A DNA stretch of 64,000 nucleotides from Candidatus Saccharimonadota bacterium (GTDB taxonomy: Bacteria > Patescibacteriota > Saccharimonadia > Saccharimonadales > Saccharimonadaceae): positions 24,065-88,064 of the forward strand of contig VGLK01000004.1 of assembly GCA_016866755.1 (NCBI GenBank). Direction: 5' to 3'. The position numbers were made by a program, and so were the translations under genes. Each line of letters opens with the position of its first letter. Within the stretch, counting starts at the first letter, position 1. Under the pieces are notes generated by a model. It was not told where the DNA came from and made no database searches. It saw nothing but the letters and a program-made list of their open reading frames with translations. Below are positions 15,897-24,633 of the stretch, piece by piece.

Positions 15897-16376
15897 TCAA
15901 TGATTATTTTTATGTTTTTTCATCAACCTTTGATACTCGCTATCGTTTTTCGCGATCGTGTATTTTTCATAAAATATTCGTGCCGATTCTGCTTTTAACG
16001 GATCTTCTTTGCTGCGCGGCAGCTCTTGGCGGCCGTGAGCCCCACTTTGACCTTTTTTATCGTCTGGCACTGGACCGTCGTATTTTTTGCCGCCTTTATG
16101 ATTAGCGTACCTACGCGAGCGCGTAAAGCCCATTTGTAAAAATTTGCGCGCCATATCCATACCTACAAAATCGCCCTCATCTCGATACGCGCAAAACATA
16201 GCAAATATTTTTTCGGCGGAAACTGCAGCCTTATCGGGGGTTGCAAACCGCCAATGTGGCAAAATTTCACTTTTATAAGGCTCGGCAAGTAACACCCCTT
16301 GTTCGCCGCGCCCTATGTGATATTTCTCTGGATGCTTTTTAAAATCAATATCACGATACAAATCCGCGTAACTCAT
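15897..16376 (-). CDS. DUF4385 family protein
   Basis: 159-residue conserved protein of unknown function. The family signature is clear: IDFKKHPEKYHIGRGEQGVL, EPYKSEILPHWRF, GDFVGMDMARKFLQMGFTR and RRYANHKGGKKY. Start chosen at ATG 16376 because TATACT (plus-strand 16383-16388) lies six bases upstream; the longer frame from 16394 would start inside the promoter. Lys-rich C-terminus. Single-gene unit, opposite to the pilin gene that follows. Confidence 0.85.
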   Translation of the reverse strand: MSYADLYRDIDFKKHPEKYHIGRGEQGVLLAEPYKSEILPHWRFATPDKAAVSAEKIFAMFCAYRDEGDFVGMDMARKFLQMGFTRSRRYANHKGGKKYDGPVPDDKKGQSGAHGRQELPRSKEDPLKAESARIFYEKYTIAKNDSEYQRLMKKHKNNH

Positions 16377-16444
16377 ATTTTTAGTATACCGCACCTATAT
16401 AGTCAGCGTTGGCAATCATGTAGCCGTAGGTTAAAATAAAGCTT

Positions 16445-17017
16445 ATGTTAATTAATGCTCGCCAGCGCGGTTTCACTATCGTAGAATTGCTAATCGTTAT
16501 TGTAGTAATTGCTATTTTAGCAGCAATTACGATTGTGGCGTACAACGGAATCCAAGAGCGCGCTAAAAACAGTCAAACAACAAGTGCCCTTACTGCCTGG
16601 ATGAAAGCGTTAGAGCTTTACAAAATTGATAACGAGCGCTATCCTGGCGGCTGGGTGTGTCTTGGTGAAGGGTATAAATACTGCGTATCCGGCAACGACA
16701 CGAGCGGCACCGCACAGTGCCGACAAGACACTGGTAGCTATACAGTAAACGCCACATTCAATACCCACATGGAGCCCTACATTAAAGGATCGCTTCCTAC
16801 GCCCGCTTTTGTGACAGCTGTTAATAACACTGGTCACTGGCGGCGTGGCCTGATGTATGCGTACGGCGGTGGAGATGGTACGCTTGTGTACATTGACGCC
16901 ACGTATGCCGGCGCACTCAGTAACTGCCCCGTCGCTAATGGAACTTCAGCTACGCGCCGTACGGTGTGGGGAGATAATACCTACTGCGGTTACGACATAG
17001 GGCGAACAACGCCGTAA
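16445..17017 (+). CDS. Type IV pilin-like protein (prepilin leader) 1
   Basis: 190-residue pilin or pseudopilin. Class III leader MLINARQRG is cut before FTIVELL by a prepilin peptidase; the conserved Glu5 follows and a single long hydrophobic helix (about 10-32) leads to a variable globular domain with Cys residues (WVCLGEGYKYC, QCRQ, NCPV, YCGYD) that may form disulfides. TAAAAT seven bases before the ATG predicts a leaderless message. Assembled by the pilBCMNO machinery at 22.8-29 kb. Paralogues at 17722 and 52645 share an almost identical N-terminal helix. Confidence 0.9.
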   Translation: MLINARQRGFTIVELLIVIVVIAILAAITIVAYNGIQERAKNSQTTSALTAWMKALELYKIDNERYPGGWVCLGEGYKYCVSGNDTSGTAQCRQDTGSYTVNATFNTHMEPYIKGSLPTPAFVTAVNNTGHWRRGLMYAYGGGDGTLVYIDATYAGALSNCPVANGTSATRRTVWGDNTYCGYDIGRTTP

Positions 17018-17022
17018 ACTTT

Positions 17023-17148
17023 TTACGAAACAAACATCAACACAAGATTAATAAGCAAAGTAAGTACTATACTTAATATAATACTTATACCCCACAAAAA
17101 TTTTATTTTTACTTTTCCCTCAGACGCCATGCGTGTACGTGTATTCAT
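17023..17148 (-). CDS. 41-residue single-pass membrane peptide
   Basis: Short gene found by reading the gap between two genes. ATG 17148 gives MNTRTRMASEGKVKIKF, then a continuous hydrophobic helix from LWGISIILSIV to MFVS. The basic N-terminus with a single C-terminal helix suggests N-in topology. TAAACT lies six bases before the ATG, the usual spacing here. It faces away from the GC-rich cassette that follows. Function unknown; could be a toxin-like or regulatory peptide, but nothing more can be said. Confidence 0.5.
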   Translation of the reverse strand: MNTRTRMASEGKVKIKFLWGISIILSIVLTLLINLVLMFVS

Positions 17149-17187
17149 ATAGTTAGTTTACACGATATCTATATATGCAACTAACTA

Positions 17188-17216
17188 TTGATATTTTATG
17201 TTTATTGTGTTATAAT
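17188..17216 (+). promoter_or_regulatory. Near-consensus sigma70 promoter of GC-rich cassette 1
   Basis: TTGATA (17188-17193), 17-base spacer, TATAAT (17211-17216). It drives the gene at 17268 with a leader of about 45 nt. The leader has CTCCT that can pair with the AGGAG of the ribosome site, so translation may be controlled by a hairpin. Confidence 0.8.
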
Positions 17217-17267
17217 AGTAAAATCATTAGGAACACTCCTAGTGACTGACTCAGGAGGAGCGGCATC

Positions 17268-17594
17268 ATGCCCACCAACACGCTGAACGACAAGTACCAG
17301 CTCGCTACCAAGCAGGCGACGATCGCCGCGCCCAAGGCGCGAGATGAGATCACCAAGCGACTGTCGCGCGAATCGAGCACCTTCACGCACACCGTCGAGA
17401 TCGACAACATCAGCCCCAGCCTTCAGGGCACGCGCTTCGAGAACAGGCTGATGAAGGACCTCGCCGGCAAGCTCTACGGCATGCTCAAGCGCAACAACCG
17501 CAGTCGCGTCCACGACGTCAACGTCGGCCAGCTGCGCTGGTACGAGAACGGCCCCGACCGCGCAATCTTCACCGTGACGGTCCACCTCCACTAG
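17268..17594 (+). CDS. GC-rich foreign-looking hypothetical protein (cassette 1)
   Basis: 108 residues, not recognised. Codon use is totally unlike its neighbours: I count about 8 of 108 codons with A or T in the third position, whereas the flanking genes favour A/T. The protein is basic (KRLSRES, LKRNNRSRVHD) and ends in a strand-like FTVTVHLH. No membrane or catalytic motif. Start fixed by AGGAGGAG and by CATCATG, a context shared with cassette 2 (CATCATG-x-CCACCA). It has its own near-consensus promoter and a long inverted repeat after the stop. Likely a recent import from a high-GC organism such as an actinobacterial host or its phage (inference). Confidence 0.75.
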   Translation: MPTNTLNDKYQLATKQATIAAPKARDEITKRLSRESSTFTHTVEIDNISPSLQGTRFENRLMKDLAGKLYGMLKRNNRSRVHDVNVGQLRWYENGPDRAIFTVTVHLH

Positions 17595-17599
17595 TCCAA

Positions 17600-17670
17600 C
17601 ACCCCGACACCAACCGAAAGGCTGAAGGCGCCCTTGGCACCCGCATTTCGACCATTTGTGTCGGGGTGCC
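17600..17670 (+). terminator. Two competing hairpins after cassette 1
   Basis: CACCCCGACAC (17600-17610) pairs with GTGTCGGGGTG (17658-17668). GGCACCC (17636-17642) can instead pair with GGGTGCC (17664-17670). The two hairpins exclude each other. There is no clean T-run, so it is a terminator, an RNA-stability element or a regulated switch. Confidence 0.55.
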
Positions 17671-17721
17671 TTCATGTTTGCTTGACGGAGCCAATGCACC
17701 TAGTCTACTATTAAAGTACTT

Positions 17722-18255
17722 ATGTTAAACGTTCATTCTCCGTCACACCGTGCAGGTTTTACCATCGTTGAGTTACTTGTGGTGATTGTGGTGATTGCAA
17801 TCTTAGCGTCAATTACCATTGTGGCATATAATGGAATTCAAAACCGAGCCAACGATACGGCCGTGCAGTCAGACATTACGAATTTATATAAAAAGATTGA
17901 AATCTTTAACACTACCGCTGGCCGCTACCCTAATACAACAGAGATTTCAACAATTGGATTTAACGCCTCAACCGGCAGCTACGCCATCAGTCCAACCACT
18001 GCACATAATCTTATGTATTGCTTTCAAAGCGGCGGTAGCAATGCCGACTATGCGGTGGTTGGATTAAGTAAATCGGGTAACGCCTACTATGCCTCAAATA
18101 AGTCGGGCGGACTAAAACCTTATACTGCAGGTTGGAGTACTAACTCAATTACTCCGTGCACTAATATCGATCCGATCCTTACTACTAATTGGCGCGGTTA
18201 CGTCTCGACCGAAACACCAACTTGGCGCAGCTGGACAAGAGGCGGCCAAAGTTAG
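17722..18255 (+). CDS. Type IV pilin-like protein 2
   Basis: 177-residue pilin. Leader ends in HRAG before FTIVELL; the helix VVIVVIAILASITIVAYNGIQNRA is nearly the same as in the pilin at 16445 but the globular part differs, with two Cys (MYCFQ and TPCTN) likely to pair. The end is SWTRGGQS. AT-rich -10-like sequence directly before the ATG. Probably a major or minor subunit of the same pilus system. The GC-rich cassette sits exactly between the two pilin genes. Confidence 0.9.
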   Translation: MLNVHSPSHRAGFTIVELLVVIVVIAILASITIVAYNGIQNRANDTAVQSDITNLYKKIEIFNTTAGRYPNTTEISTIGFNASTGSYAISPTTAHNLMYCFQSGGSNADYAVVGLSKSGNAYYASNKSGGLKPYTAGWSTNSITPCTNIDPILTTNWRGYVSTETPTWRSWTRGGQS

Positions 18256-18304
18256 CACCCTTAGGCTCTATACCCTTTACGCTTAATCTGCTATTATAAT
18301 CAAC

Positions 18305-19003
18305 ATGAAGTTTACCAGCCTAAATCTATTTGGCTATTTCAACGACTGGCAATCACGTCTCCCGCATATTTTAAATTACTTGAGCGAAGAAAAACCGGCG
18401 GTAATATTTTTTCAAGAAGTTGTCTATCTTCCCGACACAGCTCCTAGGCCACAAGCATACGATGTTCTTTCAAAATTAGACTACACCTACCAGCAACTGG
18501 CCGTAACTCGTCTACAAGGTAGTCCACACCACAGTGAATATCGCGAAGGATTAGCAGCTGCGAGTCGCTTTCCAATTACTCATGCCGAAACACTTGTGCT
18601 TCGCCAACATCCCGATGACCACTTGCAGCGAATTGTGCAGCTACTTGATATAAATGTAAACGGGCACACTGTAAAATTTGCCAATATACACTTTGCCGAA
18701 AAATTTCATCATGCCGAAATTCATTTTCTTGAATTACTCGACATTCTTAAATCTCGCGAAGATTACAACCGCATTATTGTAGGTGATTTTAATATGCCCG
18801 ATTTAGCCACAACCGCCGACCACTGGCAGCAAAATTACCGATCCTCAGGTGAACACGCCTACATATCTTACCCGTCAAAAAATTATTGTATAGACTATGC
18901 ACTTATACCAAAAACCGCTGGTGTTAACATGGCGGTATCAACTTCGTCCGACTTACTTTCCGACCATCGCGCCGTTACATTTGCGCTATCCCCAACTGCT
19001 TAA
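18305..19003 (+). CDS. Endonuclease/exonuclease/phosphatase (EEP) family protein
   Basis: 232-residue metal-dependent phosphodiesterase-fold protein. Seen: LNLFGYFNDW near the start, FFQEV with the metal Glu, IVGDFNMPD with the catalytic Asp/Asn, and SDHRAVTFAL with the catalytic His. There is no signal peptide, so it is cytoplasmic. The family includes DNases, phosphoinositide phosphatases and others, and the substrate cannot be inferred. TATTATAAT lies just before the ATG, again leaderless or nearly so. Confidence 0.85.
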   Translation: MKFTSLNLFGYFNDWQSRLPHILNYLSEEKPAVIFFQEVVYLPDTAPRPQAYDVLSKLDYTYQQLAVTRLQGSPHHSEYREGLAAASRFPITHAETLVLRQHPDDHLQRIVQLLDINVNGHTVKFANIHFAEKFHHAEIHFLELLDILKSREDYNRIIVGDFNMPDLATTADHWQQNYRSSGEHAYISYPSKNYCIDYALIPKTAGVNMAVSTSSDLLSDHRAVTFALSPTA

Positions 19004-19051
19004 CTGTAATCGACACTTGTTTAAAATCAACAATAAGCCTATAACATAAAT

Positions 19052-19681
19052 ATGCCTCCTCAGCGCTACACACACTCCAAAGAGCTCTCGACCTTACCGC
19101 CAGAGGCTATAGCAAGCGCCCACGCAACATGGCACCATTTGCTCGATCTATACGTGTACGCACATAAGCAGTTTGAAACAAATAACCGAATGTGTCATTT
19201 TGCAAATTACGATCTTCAAACTACTGCACACCAACTTAGTGCCTCAGTTGTAATTGATTTTGAGCCGGAAGACTCAGGCTATCATACAGCGCGCAGTTTT
19301 CTCGACTGGTACAAGCATCATCTTCTTGAACGAGACGTAATAAGCGGCACCGCAACAGCCGAAGTGTATTTTCACAAAGTAGAACAACGGATTGCTCAGG
19401 TGGCAATTACTGCAACTGACTTTCTTGCTCCCCACACACTCCACGACACTACCGCCGACCATACACCATCGAGTATTGCTCGCGCCACTAGAGAATTACT
19501 CGAAAAATCCATGTCTGTTCAATTTGAAAGAAACAGCGAAAACTCTATCTACAACCCATCGAGCGAGGAAGAGTCGGAACTCGCTATGATCGCCGACCCT
19601 TTTACTAAAGCAGCCGCCTCGAGTCTATCGTCATTACTTCGCCAACTCCGCGCCATTGGGCCAGATCAATATCGTGCGTAA
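19052..19681 (+). CDS. Hypothetical protein
   Basis: 209 residues, not recognised. Helical and strand segments alternate (SASVVIDFEPED, GTATAEVYFHKVEQRIAQVAITA). His residues are frequent, and an acidic patch SSEEESELAM lies near the C-terminus. No membrane segment. TATAAC at 19040-19045 is six bases before the ATG, which supports a real expressed gene. Convergent with the NUDIX gene that ends at 19685. Confidence 0.7.
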   Translation: MPPQRYTHSKELSTLPPEAIASAHATWHHLLDLYVYAHKQFETNNRMCHFANYDLQTTAHQLSASVVIDFEPEDSGYHTARSFLDWYKHHLLERDVISGTATAEVYFHKVEQRIAQVAITATDFLAPHTLHDTTADHTPSSIARATRELLEKSMSVQFERNSENSIYNPSSEEESELAMIADPFTKAAASSLSSLLRQLRAIGPDQYRA

Positions 19682-19684
19682 GTG

Positions 19685-20200
19685 TTACGCACCAAATGTA
19701 TGTTCGGCGTAACCGTTTACGCCATGCGCCCAATCTAAAATAACTTTGCCATAATCTCGTTCACCCTTAAGTACATCGCTGCGGCTAACGAGCGCCCATG
19801 CATCAATCTCGGCCGCCTGAAGCGTAACTGAAGATTCATTAAAACCAGCAGGCAACAGTGCCCTAAACACAAACTGGTACGTGTCGGCACTTGTACTTGC
19901 GCGATTAACGATACGCGAAAATGACACATCGCCCTTAAGTATAGTTAATCCCACTTCTTCATAAGCCTCTCGTATGGCGGCTTCAAGCGGCGTTTCACCC
20001 GGATCAATTACACCACTTGGTAGCGACCAATGCGCCTTGTAGTGCGCCTTAACAATTAGTAGTTTTCCGTCATCGGTTTCAAGCTCTAGGGCGGCACTGG
20101 CAATACGCTTAGGTAGCGACTTTAACACCTTTCGCCAGGTTGCCGACTCGTGCCATACCACCGGCTTACCTTGCCTATTACTTCGCAAATTCAATCGCAC
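19685..20200 (-). CDS. NUDIX hydrolase
   Basis: Second NUDIX protein, up to 171 residues. Nudix box GVIDPGETPLEAAIREAYEEVGL split as GVIDPGE-x7-REAYEEVGL is complete. Before it, KAHWSLP supports an ADP-ribose or NTP-type pyrophosphatase. The GTG at 20200 overlaps the end of rny by 23 bases; another GTG about 39 bases later (near 20161) has AAGGTAAG before it and may be the true start. Cotranscribed with rny, so a role in nucleotide or mRNA 5'-end turnover is possible but unproven. Confidence 0.85.
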   Translation of the reverse strand: MRLNLRSNRQGKPVVWHESATWRKVLKSLPKRIASAALELETDDGKLLIVKAHYKAHWSLPSGVIDPGETPLEAAIREAYEEVGLTILKGDVSFSRIVNRASTSADTYQFVFRALLPAGFNESSVTLQAAEIDAWALVSRSDVLKGERDYGKVILDWAHGVNGYAEHTFGA

Positions 20201-21665
20201 GAGTTTCTCGAATCACATTAACTTTAATCGTTCCAGGATACTGCATGGTACTTTCAATTTTTGTCGCAATATCACGTGCTAACTTAATCGCCGAAAGATC
20301 ATCTATCGCGCCCGGGCGCACCATTACACGCACTTCGCGACCAGCAGAAATTGCATATGCCTTATCAATTCCTTCAAAACTTTTTGCCACATTCTCAAGA
20401 TCACGCATACGTTCCGAGAAGTTTTCGGCACTAATATTTCGCGCGCCAGGACGAGCCGCCGACACGGCATCAACCACACGCACCACTAAAGCTTCAGGTG
20501 TCGTTGCCTCAATATCATCGTGGTGAGCTTCAATCGCGTGGGCAATTTCTTCGCTCATACCATACTTTCGCGCAAGCTCGGCGCCAATATGATGGTGCTT
20601 ACCTTCAATTTTATGAGTTACCGCCTTGCCAACATCGTGTAGCAGAGTAGCAATTTTAGCCGTACGCACATTTGCACCAATCTCTTCAGCTATCATACCG
20701 GCCATTTGCGCCATTTCGGTGCTGTGCTTAAGCACATTTTGCCCGTAAGAGGTACGAAACTTTAACTCACCCAGTAGTCGCTGCATTTCTTTAGGTACAC
20801 CAACCACGCCTACTTCGCGCTGTGCGTCTTCACCTGCTTGGCGAATCTCTTTATCAATTTGTTTTTGAGCTTTCTCTACCACCTCTTCTATACGACCCGG
20901 GTGAATACGACCGTCTTTCATCAGCATTTCAAGCGCATAACGTGCTACCTGACGACGAACAGGGTCGAAACTTGAGAGGATAATCATACCTGGAGTATCA
21001 TCAACCAGTACATCTACGCCTGTTTCACGTTGCAAAGCCTGAATATTACGGCCTTCTTTACCAATAATTCGACCTTTCATTTCGTCGTCGGTTAGCTTTA
21101 CAGCGGTAACGGTACGCTCTGCCGTTACCTCGCTAGCCATACGTTCCATTGCTGTTAGTAAAATTGTTTGCGCCACCTCTTCGGCGTCGTCCATCGCGTC
21201 GTGCTGAAGTTTACTTACAAGCCCTACTAGGTCATTCTTAATATCCCGCTCTGTCATGGCCAGCAGCTTATCGGCAGCATCTTTCTTTGAAAGCGATGCA
21301 ATCTTCTCCAATTTCTCTTGCTGACGCGTTCGTATTTGACGAATTTCATTTTTTAGCGCCTCAACCTCATCTTCTTGACTGCGAAGTTGTTCGGCACGAA
21401 CCTCCAACTTATCAAGCTTAGAGTCTAATACCGTCTCACGCTCTGCTAGTCGTTGTTCAGTTTTTTTCCACTCAGCTCGACGTTCGTTCTCTAAATTAAG
21501 AGCTTCGTCTTTCGCCTCAAGCACAATTGTACCCGCCTTAGCTTTCGCATCGGCAATAATTTCCTCGGTGGTGGCGTGTGCTAAAGCGACTTGTCGACGC
21601 ACTATTACTGCACCAAGTGCTGCACCAACAGTTAATGCAACAAGCGCAATTAATACTTCAATCAT
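20178..21665 (-). CDS. rny: Ribonuclease Y
   Basis: Membrane-bound endoribonuclease that starts mRNA decay in bacteria lacking RNase E. Order seen: N-terminal membrane helix (residues 2-24), long charged coiled coil (about 30-190), KH domain with GRIIGKEGRNIQALQ, then HD domain with LLHDVGKA and AIEAHHDD. 495 residues, normal for the family. AAGGAAC provides a ribosome site, and the leader is about 100 nt behind TTTACA/TATAAC (-10 at plus-strand 21773-21778). The leader has a GCGCC-attta-GGCG hairpin. It is one of the few genes here with a long leader, perhaps for self-control. Confidence 0.96.
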   Translation of the reverse strand: MIEVLIALVALTVGAALGAVIVRRQVALAHATTEEIIADAKAKAGTIVLEAKDEALNLENERRAEWKKTEQRLAERETVLDSKLDKLEVRAEQLRSQEDEVEALKNEIRQIRTRQQEKLEKIASLSKKDAADKLLAMTERDIKNDLVGLVSKLQHDAMDDAEEVAQTILLTAMERMASEVTAERTVTAVKLTDDEMKGRIIGKEGRNIQALQRETGVDVLVDDTPGMIILSSFDPVRRQVARYALEMLMKDGRIHPGRIEEVVEKAQKQIDKEIRQAGEDAQREVGVVGVPKEMQRLLGELKFRTSYGQNVLKHSTEMAQMAGMIAEEIGANVRTAKIATLLHDVGKAVTHKIEGKHHHIGAELARKYGMSEEIAHAIEAHHDDIEATTPEALVVRVVDAVSAARPGARNISAENFSERMRDLENVAKSFEGIDKAYAISAGREVRVMVRPGAIDDLSAIKLARDIATKIESTMQYPGTIKVNVIRETRAIEFAK

Positions 21666-21893
21666 ATTGTTCCTTTCGTGCTACACGTAACAATAAACGA
21701 CACTGAGCCAGCCTAGCTAGCAATACTTAAATGGCTCTACACGCCTAAATGGCGCTGTGGACTTTATAAAATGTTATAGCAAACTATCGTATTTTTTGTA
21801 AATCAATCAAATACCAAGCAATTTTTATTGCATTGATATATATTTATTGTACCGCGCTGGCTAACATAACGGCAAGAGACGCTTACGTTATTT

Positions 21894-22280
21894 TTATTTT
21901 CTTGGTGCTGTAATATGCGCCTCGCCGCCGTAAAGTGGCAGCACTACAAGATGATTCTCACCATCATCTAATAGTTTTAAACATGCGCTTATCCACATAT
22001 CACCCTCGCCACCAACTACTGGTACGGCTAGCGCCGTCGCAAGCGTATTACCAACGGTGCAACCTATTCGTAAACCCGTGTAACTTCCGGGCCCTCTATA
22101 AAGCCCAATCCCTTTAATGTCGCTAAAAGTTAATGAGTTTTGCGCTAAGCAGTCGCGAATAAAATCATGCATACCATACGCAAGTTCGCGGCCTGCCTGC
22201 CAGCTATATTGCTGCTGATTGCGTGCATCGCCAATAATTACTTGGCACTCGGGCGTCGAAGTGTTAAGTAGTAGATACAT
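21894..22280 (-). CDS. tsaB: TsaB-like t6A biosynthesis protein (short form)
   Basis: Partner of TsaD in making threonylcarbamoyladenosine at tRNA position 37. Seen: LLLNTSTPECQV, GMHDFIRDCL, and the diagnostic GLYRGPGSYTGLRIG. Only 128 residues remain against about 220-230 in most bacteria, so the C-terminal ASKHA lobe is largely missing; the protein ends at APRK. This shortened form may be usual in reduced genomes. It overlaps tsaE by 17 bases, so they are coupled. Confidence 0.85.
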   Translation of the reverse strand: MYLLLNTSTPECQVIIGDARNQQQYSWQAGRELAYGMHDFIRDCLAQNSLTFSDIKGIGLYRGPGSYTGLRIGCTVGNTLATALAVPVVGGEGDMWISACLKLLDDGENHLVVLPLYGGEAHITAPRK

Positions 22281-22764
22281 GTCTATCCTCCTCTAAACTG
22301 CCCGCAATGGCATCAAACATCGCTATTTCCCTATCACCATTTGCAGTTACTTCAAAATGGCGCGATAACTCAGATGTAGGCGATATTTCGATAATTACAC
22401 GAGACTTAGGAAGCGCTGCAGCAACCGAGCTTGCCCATTCAATAATCACAATCGAATCAGCATCGGCGGCTACTTCGCGCAACTCATCATGCAAAATTCC
22501 GGCATCATGTAAACGATAAAAATCGTAATGCACCAACTGGCGGTTTTTGCCAAGTTCGTAGGTACGATTAATCGTAAAAGTCGGGCTTTGTATAGGTTCA
22601 GATATCCCCAAAGTACGCCCAAAAAATCGTGTAAAAGTAGTTTTACCGGCGCCTACATCGCCCACCAGTTCAATCATAAGCGGAAACACACAGTAGGTCG
22701 CGCATAAAATGGCAAACCGTTCGGTCGCAGATTCGTTCACCATTTCAAACACATATTTTTTCAC
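22264..22764 (-). CDS. tsaE: TsaE, t6A ATPase
   Basis: ATPase of the TsaBDE complex for tRNA t6A37. Seen: P-loop LVGDVGAGKTTFTR, SPTFTI, VHYDFYRL, and IIIEWA-like VIIEWASS (Walker B region). Start chosen as GTG 22764, because TATACT (plus-strand 22772-22777) lies seven bases upstream; the longer frame to 22833 crosses this promoter. That gives 166 residues, normal for TsaE. Divergent from the pilus operon. Confidence 0.9.
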   Translation of the reverse strand: MKKYVFEMVNESATERFAILCATYCVFPLMIELVGDVGAGKTTFTRFFGRTLGISEPIQSPTFTINRTYELGKNRQLVHYDFYRLHDAGILHDELREVAADADSIVIIEWASSVAAALPKSRVIIEISPTSELSRHFEVTANGDREIAMFDAIAGSLEEDRHVSTT

Positions 22765-22847
22765 TCTCACTAGTATACAATACTGATCTTGAAATGTAAT
22801 TTTTGTAGCGTATTTACGGCCGGTGGGGTACAATAATCATAAGTATT

Positions 22848-24632
22848 ATGCGAATATCAGATATTACTGTAGAAAAACTGCTTTCTCGTTCGGTCGCACT
22901 GCCACCGGGTCAGATTAGCGAGTTAAAAAAATCTGCCGAAGCCATGAATCGCAGCCTCCAAGAAGAAGTGCTGCAACAAAAGGTCATATCTGATCAAGAG
23001 CTTACAAAAGCCTTTGCCGACTACGCTCATATTCCTTTCGTCGAATTAAATCCGAAAGATATTTTGCACGAAGATTTGCAACGCATTCCAGAGCGCATTG
23101 CCCGCCAGTACAATACTGTGTTGTTTAAGGTAGATAAAAATGGCGCACAATATCTGGCAATTGAAGACCCTGATGATGTTCAGGCTCTTAACTTTTTACA
23201 AAAGCAACTTGGCGATAATATCGTAGTGCATATTGCCACACATGATAATATTTTGCTTTGCCTTGAAAATTATCGTGGCGACGTAAACGAAGAACTTAAC
23301 GAAGTTATTGCGGTTCAAAAAGAAGAATCAAATAACACTGACCAAGCAGTTACCGAATCGGAAATTGCCGAAGATTCGCCGATTGCTCAAACTGTAAACT
23401 TGCTGCTCGAATACGCCATTCGCTCCAGCGCTAGTGATATTCACATAGAGCCACGCGAAGAATTTGTGCAAATTCGCTACCGTATTGACGGCGTTCTTAA
23501 AGAGGTAAATCGTTTACCGCGCAATGTGCTTGGCGCCCTAGTGAGCCGTGTAAAAATTCTTTCTAATTTAAAGATTGATGAGCGACGCGTACCGCAAGAC
23601 GGTCGTTTTAAAATAACTGTAGCCGGTAAAAAATATGCGCTTCGCGTAAGCACGCTACCAATTGCCGACGGCGAAAAAATTGTTATGCGTATTTTAGACG
23701 AATCTAATCAGGCTGTTACGCTTGAGCAGCTTGGTTATTGGGGACTCTCGCTCGCCACCATTAACGAGGCCCTTACTGAGCCCGACGGTATGATTTTAGT
23801 AACCGGACCAACAGGTTCTGGTAAATCTACCTCGCTGTTTAGTGTACTCACCCGCCTTAACACGCCCGATGTGAACATTTCGACTATTGAAGACCCAGTG
23901 GAGTATAAAATCCCGGGCGTAAATCAAACCCAAACCAACGCCAAAGCCGGCATGACGTTCGCCTCTGGGTTACGCGCGCTCCTCCGTCAAGATCCAAACA
24001 TTATTATGGTAGGAGAGATTCGAGATGGCGAAACCGCCAATTTAGGCGTGCAGGCGGCCTTAACTGGGCACCTTGTGTTTTCCACCTTGCACACCAACAA
24101 TGCCGCCACTACCTTGCCGCGTTTACTTGATATGGAAATTGAGCCATTTTTGATTGCCAGCACCGTGAAAGCAGTAGTTGGTCAACGATTAGTTCGCCGT
24201 TTATGCAACAATTGCCGAGTTGAGTACGTGCCCGAAGAAGAAAAAATTGCCGAAGTGGTAAAGCTGTTTCACTTGCGCCAAGAGCAAAATTTCTCCCATA
24301 TTCACGAATTAGAAAAAGCTGCCGCCGCGCAAAAACTTGGCGGCGACACAGCGCTTAGTACTACTAAAACTACAGTAACAAAGTTATGGAAAAATTCACC
24401 AGACGGCTGCGAAGAGTGCAACCATTCTGGCTACAAAGGGCGTGTTGGCATTTACGAAGTATTGGGCGTAAGCATACCAATTCAAAAATTAATTACCGCC
24501 AACGCCACCGCCAACGATATTCAAGAACAAGCAATTAGCGAAGGTATGGTTACCATGCAATCGGACGGCCTAATTAAAGCCTTGCGCGGCAATACTACCG
24601 TAGAAGAAGTTTTGCGAGTTACCAAGGAATAA
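22848..24632 (+). CDS. pilB: Type IV pilus assembly ATPase PilB
   Basis: Hexameric extension ATPase (GspE/PilB). Order: N-terminal MshEN-like domain (about 1-150), linker with ESEIAEDSPIAQ, SDIHIEPRE, Walker A GPTGSGKST, Asp box IEDPVEY, Walker B IIMVGEIRDGE, His box LVFSTLHTN, and the CNNC...CEEC zinc site. 594 residues, normal. TACAAT sits 13 bases before the ATG. First gene of the pilus operon that runs to 29.1 kb. No pilT retraction ATPase is seen in this window. Confidence 0.96.
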   Translation: MRISDITVEKLLSRSVALPPGQISELKKSAEAMNRSLQEEVLQQKVISDQELTKAFADYAHIPFVELNPKDILHEDLQRIPERIARQYNTVLFKVDKNGAQYLAIEDPDDVQALNFLQKQLGDNIVVHIATHDNILLCLENYRGDVNEELNEVIAVQKEESNNTDQAVTESEIAEDSPIAQTVNLLLEYAIRSSASDIHIEPREEFVQIRYRIDGVLKEVNRLPRNVLGALVSRVKILSNLKIDERRVPQDGRFKITVAGKKYALRVSTLPIADGEKIVMRILDESNQAVTLEQLGYWGLSLATINEALTEPDGMILVTGPTGSGKSTSLFSVLTRLNTPDVNISTIEDPVEYKIPGVNQTQTNAKAGMTFASGLRALLRQDPNIIMVGEIRDGETANLGVQAALTGHLVFSTLHTNNAATTLPRLLDMEIEPFLIASTVKAVVGQRLVRRLCNNCRVEYVPEEEKIAEVVKLFHLRQEQNFSHIHELEKAAAAQKLGGDTALSTTKTTVTKLWKNSPDGCEECNHSGYKGRVGIYEVLGVSIPIQKLITANATANDIQEQAISEGMVTMQSDGLIKALRGNTTVEEVLRVTKE

Positions 24633-24633
24633 T

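Noticed and set aside
17202..17699. 165-codon minus-strand open frame across GC-rich cassette 1
   Set aside because: A shadow created by GC-rich codons on the plus strand, where promoter, SD and GC3 pattern support the plus-strand gene. The same holds for 49992-50510 over cassette 2.
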